The notes under the pieces are model-generated. The model saw only the letters and a list, made by a program, of their open reading frames with translations. It was not told the DNA's origin and ran no database searches. This document shows, in pieces, positions 34,905-45,830 of a stretch of 64,000 nt of DNA. How positions within the stretch are numbered: position 1 is the stretch's first letter; the number at the start of each line of letters is the position of its first letter. The stretch is from the NCBI GenBank assembly GCA_035610835.1, contig CM069452.1, forward strand, positions 9,319,109 to 9,383,108, in the 5' to 3' direction. A program made the translations under genes and the position numbers. This DNA comes from Ophiura sarsii (taxonomy: Eukaryota > Echinodermata > Ophiuroidea > Amphilepidida > Ophiuridae).

Positions 34905-36093
34905 AGAGTATAGTAGTGAAAGACAAACGTATAGTATTGAAAAGAAGAGAAGCATTGAAAGGCACACGTATAGTATTGCAAAGAGTAGTATTGAAAGGCA
35001 AAAGAGTAGTATTGAAAGGCAAACAAAAGAGTAGTTTTGAACAATGTTGAAAGGTAAAAGAGAATAGTATTGAAAGATAAACGAATAGAGTATTGGAAGG
35101 CAAAAGAGAAGAGTATTGAAAGGCAAAAGAGTAGAGTATTGAAAGGCAAAAGAGTAGAGTATTGAAAGGCAAAAGAGTAGAGCATTGAAAGGCAAAAGAG
35201 TAGAGTATTGAAAGGCAAAAGAGTAGAGTATTGAAAGGCAAAAGAGTAGAGTATTGAAAGGCAAAAAAGTAGAGCATTGAAAGGCAAAAGAGTAGAGCAC
35301 TGAAAGGCAAAAGAGTAGAGTATTAAAAGGCAAAACAGTAGAGTATTGAAAGGCAAAAGAGTAAAGTATTGAAAGGCAAAAGAGTAGAGCATTGAAAGGC
35401 AAAAGAGTAGAGCATTGAAAGCTAAAAGAGTAGAATATTGAAAGGCAAAGGAGTAGAGTATTGAAAGGCAAAAGAGTAGAGTATTGAAAGGCAAAAGAGT
35501 AGAGTATTGAAAGGCAAAAGAGTAGAGTATTGAAAGGCAAAAGAGTAGAGTATTGAAAGGCAAAAGAGTAGAGTATTGAAAGGCAAAAGAGTAGAGTATT
35601 GAAAGGCAAAAGAGTAGAGTATTGAAAGGCAAAAGAGTAGAGTATTGAAAGGCAAAAGAGTAGAGTATTGAAAGGCAAAAGAGTAGAGTATTGAAAGGCA
35701 AAAGAGTAGAGTATTGAAAGGCAAAGGAGTAGAGTATTGAAAGGCAAAGGAGTAGAGTATTGAAAGGCAAAAGAGTAGAGTATTGAAATGCAAAAGAGTA
35801 GAGTATTGAAAGGCAAAAGAGTAGAGTATTGAAAGGCAAAAGAGTAGAGTATTGAAAGGCAAAATAGTAGAGTATTGAAAGGCAAAAGAGTAGAGTATTG
35901 AAAGGCAAAAGAGTAGAGTATTGAAAGGCAAAAGAGTAGAGTATTGAAAGGCAAAAGAGTAGAGTATTGAAAGGCAAAAGAGTAGAGTATTGAAAGGCAA
36001 AAGAGTAGAGTATTGAAAGGCAAAGGAGTAGAGTATTGAAAGGCAAAAGAGTAGAGTATTGAAAGGCAAAAGAGTAGAGTATTGAAAGGCAAA
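34905..36093. repeat. 23-bp minisatellite, about 45-50 copies
   Basis: Consensus GTAGAGTATTGAAAGGCAAAAGA (split here as GTAGAGTATTG plus AAAGGCAAAAGA). The left edge (34905-35035) is degenerate and partly uses a 21-bp form; the middle is highly uniform with sporadic substitutions (GAGCATTG, AAAGGAG). The period is not divisible by three and the minus strand lacks stops in the repeat, so all three minus frames stay open for hundreds of codons, including a 446-codon frame at 34706-36046. There is no sign these are translated. Confidence 0.95.
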
Positions 36094-36561
36094 AGGTCCC
36101 AGATACTAGAATGTATTAGTATCGTCCAATACTGGAACATCCAATATCGTTCGATACTGGTACATATAAAAATGTTCCAGTATCGGGCAAAACCTATGTA
36201 CTGATGCTGGAACATATCGATGTTCCAGTAGGCCTATGTGTAATGTGTATCGTCCGATACTGGAAAATAATATAAGATCGTTCCAGTAGTACTCACCTAA
36301 ATAGGGCCTACATCTTTGAACTTAAAGTTCCGATTTAGGAATGATTGACTCGAATCCACTTGAACCCAAATCCGCCTTTTTATGAGGCACATTTACATGA
36401 AGTATTCACTTTGTCAGATATCGTGGCTGTTCATAAATGAACTTTTCTGCCAGATTACGTCAAATTTTGTTCTACAGCCTTAATTAAAATTATAATATTA
36501 TATGATATCATTATCCTCAGCTTCCAGTATCGATATGTTCCAGTATAGAGACCAGGGACCT
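36094..36561. mobile_element. element inserted between two minisatellite blocks
   Basis: Begins AGGTCCCAGATACTAG and ends with the mirrored GGGACCT at 36561. The interior repeats TGTTCCAGTATCG, its complement CGATACTGGAACA and related words in both orientations, concentrated near both ends. It separates the 23-bp array from a related 21-bp array. No coding capacity. Confidence 0.6.
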
Positions 36562-36589
36562 AAAGTACACTCTATCCGGGGAAAATAGT

Positions 36590-37112
36590 ATAGCCTTTTG
36601 AAAGGCAAAAGAGTATAATATCGAAAGGCAAATGAGTAATATAGAAAGGCAAACGAGTAGTATCGAAAGGCAAAAGTGCAGTATCGAAAGGCAAAAGAGT
36701 AGTATTGAAAGGCAAAAGAGTAGCATCAAAAGGCAACAGAGTAATATCGAAAGGTAACAGAGTAGTATTGAAAGGCAAAAGAGTAGTATCGAAAGGTAAC
36801 AGAGTAGTATTGAAAAGCAAAAGAGTAGTATCGAAAGGCAAGAGTAGTATTGAAAGGCAAAGAGTAGTTTTGAAAGGAAAAAGAGTAGTATCAAAAGGTA
36901 AGAGTAATATAAAAAGGTAAAAGAGTATTATTGAAAGGCAAAAGAGTAGTATCGAAAGGCAAAAGAGTAGTATCAAAAGGAAAACGAGTAATATCGAAAG
37001 GTAACAGAGTAGTATTGAAAGGCAAAAGAGTAGTATCGAAAGGCAAAATATATAGTTATATTGAAAGGCAAAGAGTATTGAAAGGCAACTTGTAGTATTG
37101 AAAGGCAAAAGA
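36590..37112. repeat. 21-bp minisatellite related to the 23-bp array
   Basis: Consensus GTAGTATCGAAAGGCAAAAGA: the same unit as the preceding array minus a GA dinucleotide, and with frequent ATCG for ATTG. It is more diverged than the 23-bp block. The 21-bp period keeps frames open on both strands (125, 183 and 71 codons), which I regard as repeat artefacts. Confidence 0.9.
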
Positions 37113-37157
37113 GTGCTTTTCACGAGGCTATTGAGGGGGCAAATGAGTCAAACTAAA

Positions 37158-38686
37158 CACTGCACAAAAAGAAAGTATTTTTTCGAGGCGCCCTGTGTTT
37201 AATTCGTAGGACCCTAAATAAATTCAACAAGTGGGAAAGAACAGGCATTTCCTCCCGCGCATTTGACACCTCATTTGTCCCAACAGCACATATTGATGAA
37301 GCACATATTGATGAAGCAGTGGCCATTTGAGTAAAAAACTATGCAGTTTCCATTGTTGCACTTAACCCTATACCCATGAAAACGGCATAAACAAAACAGT
37401 AAATCTAAAGTTTACCTCTTCCTGCTCTCCATGAAAAGGCAATCAAAATCCGAACATCTCACATCGTCAATTGTGTCGAACACCTGATATCTACTGGTGT
37501 GAGACACATCCTTTGCAATGACCAGTATCATTCATGATGTTTGTAAGCCAACACCTGTCTCTCCATTTCCGTGCAACCTTTCTTGTAACTCCAAATGGAT
37601 ATTGCATCATTTTTTATTCAAATTCACTTAACCCTATACCCATGAAAAGAGCGTAAACAAAACAGTAAATCTAAAGTGAACCTCTTCTTTCTCTCTTTGA
37701 AAAGTTTCTGGAGTTTCTGTAAACTGTAACTGAAGTTGCTCGTCGATTTGGAGTTACAAGGAAGGTTGCACGGAAATGAATAGACAGGTATGTTGGCTTA
37801 CAAACATCATGAATGATACTGGTCATCATTGGTCATTGTAAAGGATGAGTCTTACACCAGATGATACCCGGGGGGGGGGGGGGGGGGCAGTCAAACATAA
37901 TGGTGTACACATGCGTGACCAAATTTTTTCCAGACACCCCCTAAACAAGTTTTACCCTGCAAGCAAAATTACCCCCTAAACAAGTTTTTAGCGCGCTTCC
38001 CTTGCAAATTTGACCCCTAAACAAGTTCTTGCCAGAATATGACCCCTAAACAAAAACGGGGATAACATTCTTCTGGGAACGGGGAACAAAACAAGTTACC
38101 CTAAACACGTTCGACCTATATTTTAAGCCACCCTTTTTCTTGAAAATCAGCGTTTTTGATACCCTTAACGCGTCACGCGCGTAACACTGAAAAAACACCC
38201 CTTTTTACGCGTTCGACCTGTATTTTAAGCCACCCTTTTTCTTGAAAATCAGCGTTTTTGATACCCTTAACGCGTCACGCGCGTGACGCGTCCAACACTG
38301 AAAAAACACCCCTTTTTACACGTTTTTTTGGTCACGCATGTGTACACCATTATGTTTGACTGGCCCCCCGGGAGTAGATACAGGTGTTGGAAACAATTGA
38401 CGATGTGAGATGTTCAGATTATGATTGTCTTTTCATGGAGAGAAAGAAGGTGTACACTTACGCTCTTTTCAGTGGTTTAGGGTTAAGTGCAACAATGGAA
38501 ACTGTATCATTTTTTAAAATTCAAATGACCACTGCTTCATCAATATTAGTGCTATTGTGACAAATGAGGTGTCAAAATGCGCGGGAGGTAATGCCTGTTC
38601 CCTCCCACTTGTTGAAATTCTTTAGGGTCTTACAAATTAAACACAGAGAGCCTCGAATAAAGTGGATACTTTCTTTTTGTGCAGTG
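37158..38686. mobile_element. large palindromic CACTG-ended element with nested insertion
   Basis: The left arm CACTGCACAAAAAGAAAGTA...CCTCCCGCGCATTT...CACCTCATTTGTC is mirrored at the right end, arms being several hundred bases. A second inverted pair (about 37498-37595 and 37748-37860, around CATCATGAATGATACTGG) forms the inner part. The CACTG terminus is CACTA-like, but a target duplication is not clear. A separate element (37866-38372) interrupts the right arm. No transposase. Confidence 0.75.
37866..38372. mobile_element. nested element with CCCGGGG ends
   Basis: Terminal inverted repeats: CCCGGGG, a G run, then CAGTCAAACATAATGGTGTA and CACATGCGTGACC at the left, mirrored at the right by GGTCACGCATGTGTACACCA and TATGTTTGACTGG plus CCCCCCGGG. 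Internally ACCCCTAAACAAGTT is repeated several times, and a 102-bp unit starting CGTTCGACCT is tandemly duplicated (38108 and 38210). It clearly lies within the right arm of the larger palindrome. Confidence 0.8.
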
Positions 38687-39385
38687 TTTATATGCTGGCT
38701 AAAAGTATCGTACTATTGCATGGTAAATAAGCTCCCGGGAATCTAATGGTACAAGTTATTAATTGTACCATTCGATGTGTGATTTCTACATATCCAGAAG
38801 TTATGGAACATAGCTACGAGTATGATCACGCAATAACCACGATAACATTCATGCTCTACGACATAAATCACGGAATATAACGTTCATATGATGTGAGCAA
38901 AAAAATAAATCAAATTTAGGAATACTTGACCTATAATTCTCATTGTAAAATTGCTAGGTTATTTGTCTTTCCTTTCATAGACGATGGATCTTTACCTCAA
39001 TATATTTTGACACATTCTTCCGGTTAATATCATTTATAATTAGTATCGGCTTTTGTGCTTTTTGTTTTCTATTTGTCCTCAACTATCAACATGATCAATA
39101 TTAAACAACCTACTTTATTGTTAGAGAAATGACCCACATCAATTTCCATTGCACCCCTTAAAAAAAAGAGAACAAAAAAGGAAACAGAAGGCCACCTGCT
39201 TTCTAAGCAACAGAATGGTTCATTTTTACCAATAACGATAGTGTTGCCTGGGAAGTTTAAATTTAGTTTGGGAAATATTGGTCATTAGTCATACACGCTG
39301 AAGTTGAAGAGGTTAAGACTCTTTTTATTTAATATAAATTGTTCTGTGAAAAAAACCACTTCAAATGACACCAACTTGCTATAAT
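38687..39385. other. no gene recognised
   Basis: AT-rich. No convincing open frame, RNA gene or repeat. Confidence 0.45.
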
Positions 39386-40183
39386 AATGCCGACGTATTA
39401 AAAAAATAGCTCGAAAATTGTCAGAGTTCAAGAACGTCCAAGAACGTCCAACTTCCCAACGAATTGCGTAGGAAAAGTCGACATCGGTGATGGAATGAAC
39501 GTATCCCTAGCGTATCCATAGCGTATTAAACGTATACATAGCATATGACTAACGTATTGATAGCGTATCACTAACTTAAAACAAACTTATGACAGCGTAT
39601 CACAGCGTATGACCAACGTATGCTTAACGTATTCGTAGCGTATGTTTGCCGTGTTCGACGTATCCTCAGCGTATCCTCGGCGTACGACGAACACGTGACT
39701 TATGCCGCTGCAGAAATTGAGTTTCGTACACGGCGGGACAAGTGTTGCCAGTTCAAGTAAACGCAGCCTAGATGATAACTATTAAAATATCTAGAAGGGT
39801 AAATCTATTGGTCCAACCTATAACTTTCGACCAGTAAAGTACCTCTAACGTATGTCAGCGTATGTCAACGTATGTCTAACGTATGTCAGCGTTTATAAAC
39901 GTATGTCTAACGTACCACAGACCTATCAGGAACTTATGCAGAACGTAAGTTAAGCACACGTTGAGTACGTCGAGAAATTTTGAACATGCTCAATAATTTT
40001 TCGCGGGCTCGACGTGTTCCAAATTTTCACAACGTATCACAGCGTGCTCTTAACGTAAACGACGTATCCCCAACTTACCCCTAACTTATATCAGCGTACA
40101 CCAACGTACACCAACGTATTTTTAATATGTTCGCATACGTTGGCATACGTTCAGGCGATACGCCATGGTGTGACAGGGCCTTT
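39386..40183. mobile_element. family A element, copy 1 (plus, left end missing)
   Basis: Starts inside the family at ATGCCGACGTATT and runs to the full right end GGCGATACGCCATGGTGTGA, CAGGGCCTTT. The interior is dominated by ACGTA, GCGTAT and AACTTA words, with the conserved stretch TTTCGCGGGCTCGACGTGTT. No coding frame. Adjacent head-to-tail to copy 2. Confidence 0.8.
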
Positions 40184-40593
40184 AAACACACCATAGCGTA
40201 TGGCCTGAACGTGGCCTGAACGTATGCCGACGTATTCAAAAATAGCTCGAAAAATGTCAGGGTTTAAGAACGTCCAACCTCCCAACGAATTGCGTAGGAA
40301 AAGTCGACATTGGTGATGGAATGGACGTATCCATAGCGTTTTGAGCGTATACATAGCGTATGACTAACGCATTGATAGCGTATCACTAACTTAGAACAAA
40401 CTTACGACAGCGTATCACAGCATATGCGAGCGTATGACCAACGTATGCTTAACGTATTCGTAGCGTATGTCTGCCGTGTTCGACGTATCCTCAGCGTATC
40501 CTCGGCGTAGTACAACGAACACGTGACTTATGCCGCTGCAGAAATGATTAAAACTACTGAAATATCTAGAAGGATAAATATATAGGTCCAACC

Positions 40594-42313
40594 CAGATAA
40601 CATAACAATATTGGCCCAATATTGATTTTTCATTGGCCCAATATTGGCTTACAATATTGGCATAATATTATTTGGCCATTGACCCAAGCTTGGCTCAATA
40701 TTGGCACTCGCCAATGAGTGCCAATATTGGGCCAATACTGGGCCAATATTGGCATTTGCCAATGAGTGCCAATATTGGGCCAATATTGGGCCAATATTGG
40801 AACTCGCCAATGCGTGCCAATATTGGGCCAATACTGGGCCAATATTGGAACTCGCCAATGAGTGCCAATATTGGGCCAATACTGGGCCAATATAACATAT
40901 CAATATTGGCCCAATATTGATTTTTCATTGGCCCAATATTGGCTTACAATATTGGCATAATATTATTTGGCCATTGGCCCAAGCTTGGCTCAATATTGGC
41001 ACTCGCCAATGAGTGCCAATATTGGGCCAATACTGGGCCAATATTGGAACTCGCCAATGAGTGCCAATATTGGGCCAATACTGGGCCAATATAACATATC
41101 AATATTGGCCCAATATTGATTTTCCATTGGCCCAATATTGGCTTACAATATTGGTATAATATTATTTGGCCATTGGCCCAAGCTTGGCCCAATATTGGCA
41201 CTCGCCAATGAGGGCCAATATTGGGCCAATATTGGGCGATCTTGGAGAAATGTTAGGTAGGAAGCCAGGTGGCCAGGACCAATTTGGCCAAGGGCAAGCC
41301 TAGGACAAGGGAACAAATCTTCAAGGGACAGGACAAGGCACAAGATCCTAGCCAAAAGGCCGGGAAGCGATAACTCTTAACAGCGGCCGCCTTTTTTAGA
41401 CCACGTCATAATTTGAATATCAAATCAATGGTGTTATTTCCCGCCCCTGGTATATTGCGCTCATTATTGGACCAATATTGGTTGCCAACATGATGCCAAT
41501 TGAAGAGCGCCAATGTAAAACCAATATTGGTCCAATATTGGTGACCAAGAGAGTACCAACCGTGCCAATGCCATTGGCACTCACTTGGTCACCAATATTG
41601 GTCCAATATTGGTTGCCAACATGATGCCAATTGACGAGCGCCAATGTAAAACCAATATTGGTCCAATATTGGTCCAATATTGGTGACCAAGAGAGTACCA
41701 ACCGTGCCAATGCCATTGGCACTCACTTGGTCACCAATATTGGTCCAATATTGGTTGCCAACATGATGCCAATTGACGAGCGCCAATGTAAAACCAATAT
41801 TGGTCCAATATTGGTGACCAAGAGAGTGCCAATGGCATTGGCACTCAATTGGTCACCAATATTGGTCCAATATTGATTGCCAACATGATGCCAATTGACG
41901 AGCGCCAATGTAAAACCAATATTGGTCCAATATTGGTGACCAAGAGAGTGCCAATGGCATTGGCACTCAATTGGTCCCCAATATTGGTCCAATATTTGTA
42001 GCCAACATGATGCCAACTAACGAGCGCCAATGTAAAACCAATATTGGTCCAATATTGGTGACCAAGAGAGTGCCAATGGCATTGGCACTCAATTGGTCAC
42101 CAATATTGGTCCAATATTGGTTGCCAACATGATGCCAATTAACGAGCGCCAATGTAAAGCCAATATTGGTCCAATATTGGTGACCAATAAAATGCCAATG
42201 CCAATATTGCCAATGGGGAACCAATATTGGTCAACAAGATAATGCCAATGCCAATATTGCCAATATTGCCAATATTGGGCCAATATAGGGCCAATATATG
42301 TATGTTGTCTGGG
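40594..42313. mobile_element. element B: CCAATATTGG-array element
   Basis: Ends CAGATAACATAACAATATTG and ATATGTATGTTGTCTGGG form terminal inverted repeats; AACC flanks both sides (40590-40593 and 42314-42317), the likely target duplication. The interior is almost entirely tandem words of the self-complementary type GGCCAATATTGGCC. The left block (40600-41235) has units containing AATGAGTGCCAATATTGGGC. The right block (41465-42230) has a period settling at 122 bp, marked by GCCAACATGATGCCAA. A non-repetitive patch lies at about 41235-41460. All open frames here come from repetition. Confidence 0.85.
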
Positions 42314-43032
42314 AACCTATAACTTACGAGTAACGTACCTCTAACGTATGTCAGCGTATGTCAACGTAAGTCTTACGTATGTCAGCGTATGTAAACGTAT
42401 GTCTAATGAGGCCCTCCCATGTATCCGTGTGAGCTGGGCGGCCCCTTACCGTTTTATAGAAAAACAATAGACTCCAACACAGTGAACAATCAGCAAAAAA
42501 TGTCAACGGCCAATATTTGTAGCCAACATGATGCCAACTAACGAGCGCCAATGTAAAACCAATATTGGTCCAATATTGGTGACCAAGAGAGTGCCAATGG
42601 CATTGGCACTCAATTGGTCACCAATATTGGTCCAATATTGGTTGCCAACATGATGCCAATTAACGAGCGCCAATGTAGAGCCAATATTGGTCCAATATTG
42701 GTGACCAATAAAATGCCAATGCCAATATTGCCAATGGGGAACCAATATTGGCCCAATATTGGTCAACAAGATAATGCCAATGCCAATATTGCCAATATTG
42801 GGCCAATATAGGGCCAATATATGTATGTTGTCTGGGAACCTATAACTTACGAGTAACGTACCTCTAACGTATGTCAGCGTATGTCAACGTAAGTCTTACG
42901 TATGTCAGCGTATGTAAACGTATGTCTAATGAGGCCCTCCCATGTATCCGTGTGAGCTGGGCGGCCCCTTACCGTCTTATAGAAAAACAATAGACTCCAA
43001 CACGGTGAACAATCAGCAAAAAATGTCAACGG
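41989..43032. repeat. recent ~521-bp tandem duplication
   Basis: Segment 41989-42509 (end of B, a piece of A, start of C) is repeated at once as 42510-43032. Differences are few: one extra CCAATATTGG unit in one copy, one fewer in the other, and isolated substitutions such as CACAGTG/CACGGTG. The junction shares CC/GGCC. This is a young duplication or an assembly artefact joining two haplotypes. Confidence 0.85.
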
Positions 43033-43491
43033 CCGCATTGATTTTTTTTTGTCACCGGGTTCATACTGTTCTATACCGGGTCCTTATCGGCCTGGAACCG
43101 GGCTTATACCACCTCCTCACCAGGTCCTCACCGGCCGAAACGCTTGGGTACCGACCGAACCGTCTTGATAACGTCATCAAACTGCCCTGTATAAGCTGAG
43201 CGTTCAAGCTCGCCGCTTCGCTCACATTCCCGGAATCTCTGTAAAATACATTTGTACTCACATGTATCCGTGTGAGCTGGCCGGCCCATTACCGTGTGAC
43301 AAATTGGTGCAGACGGTGGCACATGGTGATGTCACACGGTGGGCCGTTTCCCGTCCGTTGAACACGTTGCCGGGGACATTGCCGGCCATCCGCGCCCGGC
43401 AGGAAGTTTGACCATTCTCAAAACTCTTGCCGGGTGAGTAAAAGCGGCGGCAAACGGTGAGAGCCCGGTTTGAGGACGGTATACAGAAGGC

Positions 43492-44371
43492 CAGGGCCGT
43501 CAGATGGGGGGTGCGTTGGGTGCGGACGCACCCCCCTTGAAAATCTCAATATGAAAATTTAGATGCAATATTCGTTGGTACAAGCTTGTTTAGAGTCAAA
43601 ACGTACCTCAATCGTGCCACAAATAGGTGTAAAGCAGTGGTTCCCAACCTATGGGGCGAGACCCCAGTTGGGGTCGCGACGCACTTTTTGTGGGGTCGCG
43701 GACTAGCCTAATTTAACAAAAAAATAAGATGTTATGTTTTGTACTGTACTTTAGTGTACTGTACTGTATAGTTATATAGCACATTTCAAAAAGGTTAAAA
43801 TTTGATCAAATTTAACCATTTTAGCATACAATTTTGGCGCGCTACGGGCACATTTATCACCATATTAGGTATAATAAGACCAAATGTTGCAATTTGCTTA
43901 CCAAATTAGTTAAAATTAGACCAAATTTGACAGTTTTAGTGTAAAATGGCAAAACAAATTGCGCGCATTTTTCAATTCTTGCCCCAACCTAAATTGTTTC
44001 TTGCCCCCTCCCCACCCAATTTATTATGCTGGTGCCGCCACTGGTGACTTTGTTCTGTGAGGGGTCGCGTTCTGATGCTGGTTTCTGAAATGGGGTCACC
44101 ACCAGAAAAGGTTGGGAACCACTGGTGTAAAGTCAAAAAAATTAGCGCGCTACGCGCGCATGTCTTGACTCAAAACATTCTTATAAGTTAATTTTAGGTT
44201 CTCGCCACCCCCAATATGAATAACCTGGCTACGCCACTGGCTCGCGGCATCGCGCCAATACGCTCGCATCGTCAGCGTGCTGCAACACTAACACTCTGAC
44301 GTCATACTACTACTTCCGGTAAAAAATCGTGAAAACGCACCCCCCTTGGGCAAAAGTGTCTGACAGCCCTG
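43492..44371. mobile_element. hAT-like element inside C (chimeric interior)
   Basis: Ends CAGGGCCGTCAG and CTGACAGCCCTG are inverted repeats. The GAAGGC motif flanks both sides. The interior includes sequence shared with the hAT-like element at 45831-46196 (GCAATATTCGTTGGTACAAG, GCGCGCTACGCGCGCAT) and that family's right end CTGGCTACGCCACTG at 44239, so it looks like a fusion. A second hAT (43635-44124) is inserted within it. Confidence 0.65.
43635..44124. mobile_element. hAT-like element CAGTGGTTCCCAACC, doubly nested
   Basis: Terminal inverted repeats CAGTGGTTCCCAACCT and AGGTTGGGAACCACTG variants, both followed inward by GGGGTCGCG-type motifs. A perfect 8-bp target duplication GTGTAAAG occurs at 43627-43634 and 44125-44132. 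The related element at 45831 has the uninterrupted site (AATAGGTGTAAAGTCAAAA at 46074-46092), an internal empty-site control. 490 bp, no transposase. Confidence 0.92.
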
Positions 44372-44886
44372 AAGGCACCCGTTTCGCGCCCGTTCGCAGG
44401 GCGGCAATGGTAGGCGGCCACCTTACCGTCTAATAGAAAAACAACAGAGTCCAAACAATCAGTAAAAAATGTCAACGGGCGCATTAACCTTTTGTTGTGG
44501 CCACCGGGTCCATAACGTTATATACAGGGTCTATACCGGGTCATCACCGGTCGGGTACCGGGCTCACCGTCCTCATACATTTCTAGCTTACCGTTCTTAC
44601 CGGGTGCATAACACCTCCTCACCGGGTCATCGGTCCATACCGTTCTACACCGGGTCTGTCCCGGGTTCTCACCGGCCATCACCGGCCTCGCACAGTTCTA
44701 GCTTACCGTTCTCACCGTGTCCTCACCGTGTGCATACCACCTCCATACCGGTTCCTAACCGGTCGGAACGCCTGGGTACCGGCCGAAACGTCTTGATTAC
44801 ATCACCAAACCGCCCTTTTCAAGCTGAGCGCTCAAGCTCGCCGCTTCATTTGCATTCCGGAATTCGTACGACCAACATCTATAATA

Positions 44887-45076
44887 CTCTCTAAATGTAA
44901 AAGAGCTAAACCTCACTCTTTCGAGAGCTTTAGGAGGGACGGCTCTTCTAAGAAGTGAAGTTCACTCTTTTCAAAGTGATTTTAACTCTTTTAAGAGTGA
45001 ACTTCACTCCAAAAAAAGAGCTGTCCCTCCTAGAGCTCTTGAAAGAGTGAGTTTTAGCTCTTTTACATTTAGAGAG
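44887..45076. mobile_element. CTCTT-rich hairpin MITE
   Basis: The left arm CTCTCTAAATGTAAAAGAGC, then GGAGGGACGGCTCTT, is mirrored with few mismatches by the right arm ending ACATTTAGAGAG. The loop itself consists of ACTCTTTT/AAAAGAGT words. The whole element can fold into one hairpin. It lies inside element C. Confidence 0.85.
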
Positions 45077-45197
45077 TTGCAACATGCCTGCTGAGAGTCC
45101 GTTCCGCGAACGGTTACCAGGCTGCATGCGGCCATTCGCAGTCTGTCGCTAGGATGATCAATGTCCACCACCGTCCACCACCGCCCTGCGAATGGGC

Positions 45198-45440
45198 CAG
45201 TGGCGTAGCTCAGGGGTGGGGGGGGGGGGGGGGGCAGGGAGGGCAAATGCCCCCCCTGACGAAAAAAACCAATTTGAGCCCCCGCCCCCTACCCCCTAAA
45301 AAAAATAAAGGGGGTGAGAAAAAAAGGAAATAGGAAAAATTTGAGCAAAAAGATCGAGGTTATTAGCCAAATAGAAGGAAAAATTGTACATGTAGTACAT
45401 TTATTGTGCGATTTTTTTTGGACTGTGCGATTTTTTTTGG

Positions 45441-45475
<35 letters not shown>

Positions 45476-45588
45476 CACTTACGTGAAATTCACGAGGTAA
45501 GTGACTAGAATTTTTTTTGGGGCAACCTTTTAGGAAAATTTTAGAAATCTTGCCCCCCCCCCTGAAAAAAATCCCAGCTACGCCACTG
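45198..45588. mobile_element. hAT-like element with G/C tracts, exact 8-bp duplication
   Basis: Left end CAGTGGCGTAGCTCAGGGGT, right end CAGCTACGCCACTG. The 8 bases GAATGGGC occur directly before 45198 and directly after 45588. A G run of 17 or more lies near the left end and a C run of about 31 towards the right. The 391 bp encode no transposase. It lies inside element C. Confidence 0.93.
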
Positions 45589-45830
45589 GAATGGGCGCGA
45601 AACGGGCGCGAAACGGGTGCGAACGGGTGCGCCGTACTTATACCGTGCTCTCATCGTTCGCCGCCGCTTTTACTCACCCGCCAGCAAAGTCCCCTGAACG
45701 TGTTCAACGGACAGGAAACGGCCCACCGTGTGTGCCGCCGTCCGCACCCATTTTTCACACGGTAAGGGGCCGCTCAGCTCACACGGATACATGTGAGGGC
45801 CCCATAACGTACCACGAACATATCGAGAAC

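Larger units (their letters stand above)
42930..45804. mobile_element. element C: ACCGG-rich transposon carrying nested elements
   Basis: The left end TGAGGCCCTCCCATGTATCC is mirrored by the right end ATGTGAGGGCCCCA with CACACGGAT before it. TAA flanks both sides (42927-42929, 45805-45807) and appears once in the uninterrupted A copy, giving a 3-bp TAA duplication as in PIF/Harbinger elements. The interior is dense in ACCGGG, ACCGGCC and ACGGTG words. It contains two hAT-like elements and a CTCTT-rich MITE, and an inner end motif (CATGTATCCGTGTGAGCTGG) at 43262, so two C copies may be merged. Confidence 0.75.

Noticed and set aside
34706..36215. Open frames of 446, 441 and 215 codons on the minus strand
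   Set aside because: They are the same 23-bp repeat read in three frames; the peptide cycle follows from the period and the absence of stops in the unit. The short non-repeat end shows no domain.
40630..42817. Many overlapping frames of 60-104 codons rich in NIGPIL-type peptides
   Set aside because: All derive from the CCAATATTGG repetition of element B and occur in several frames on both strands.
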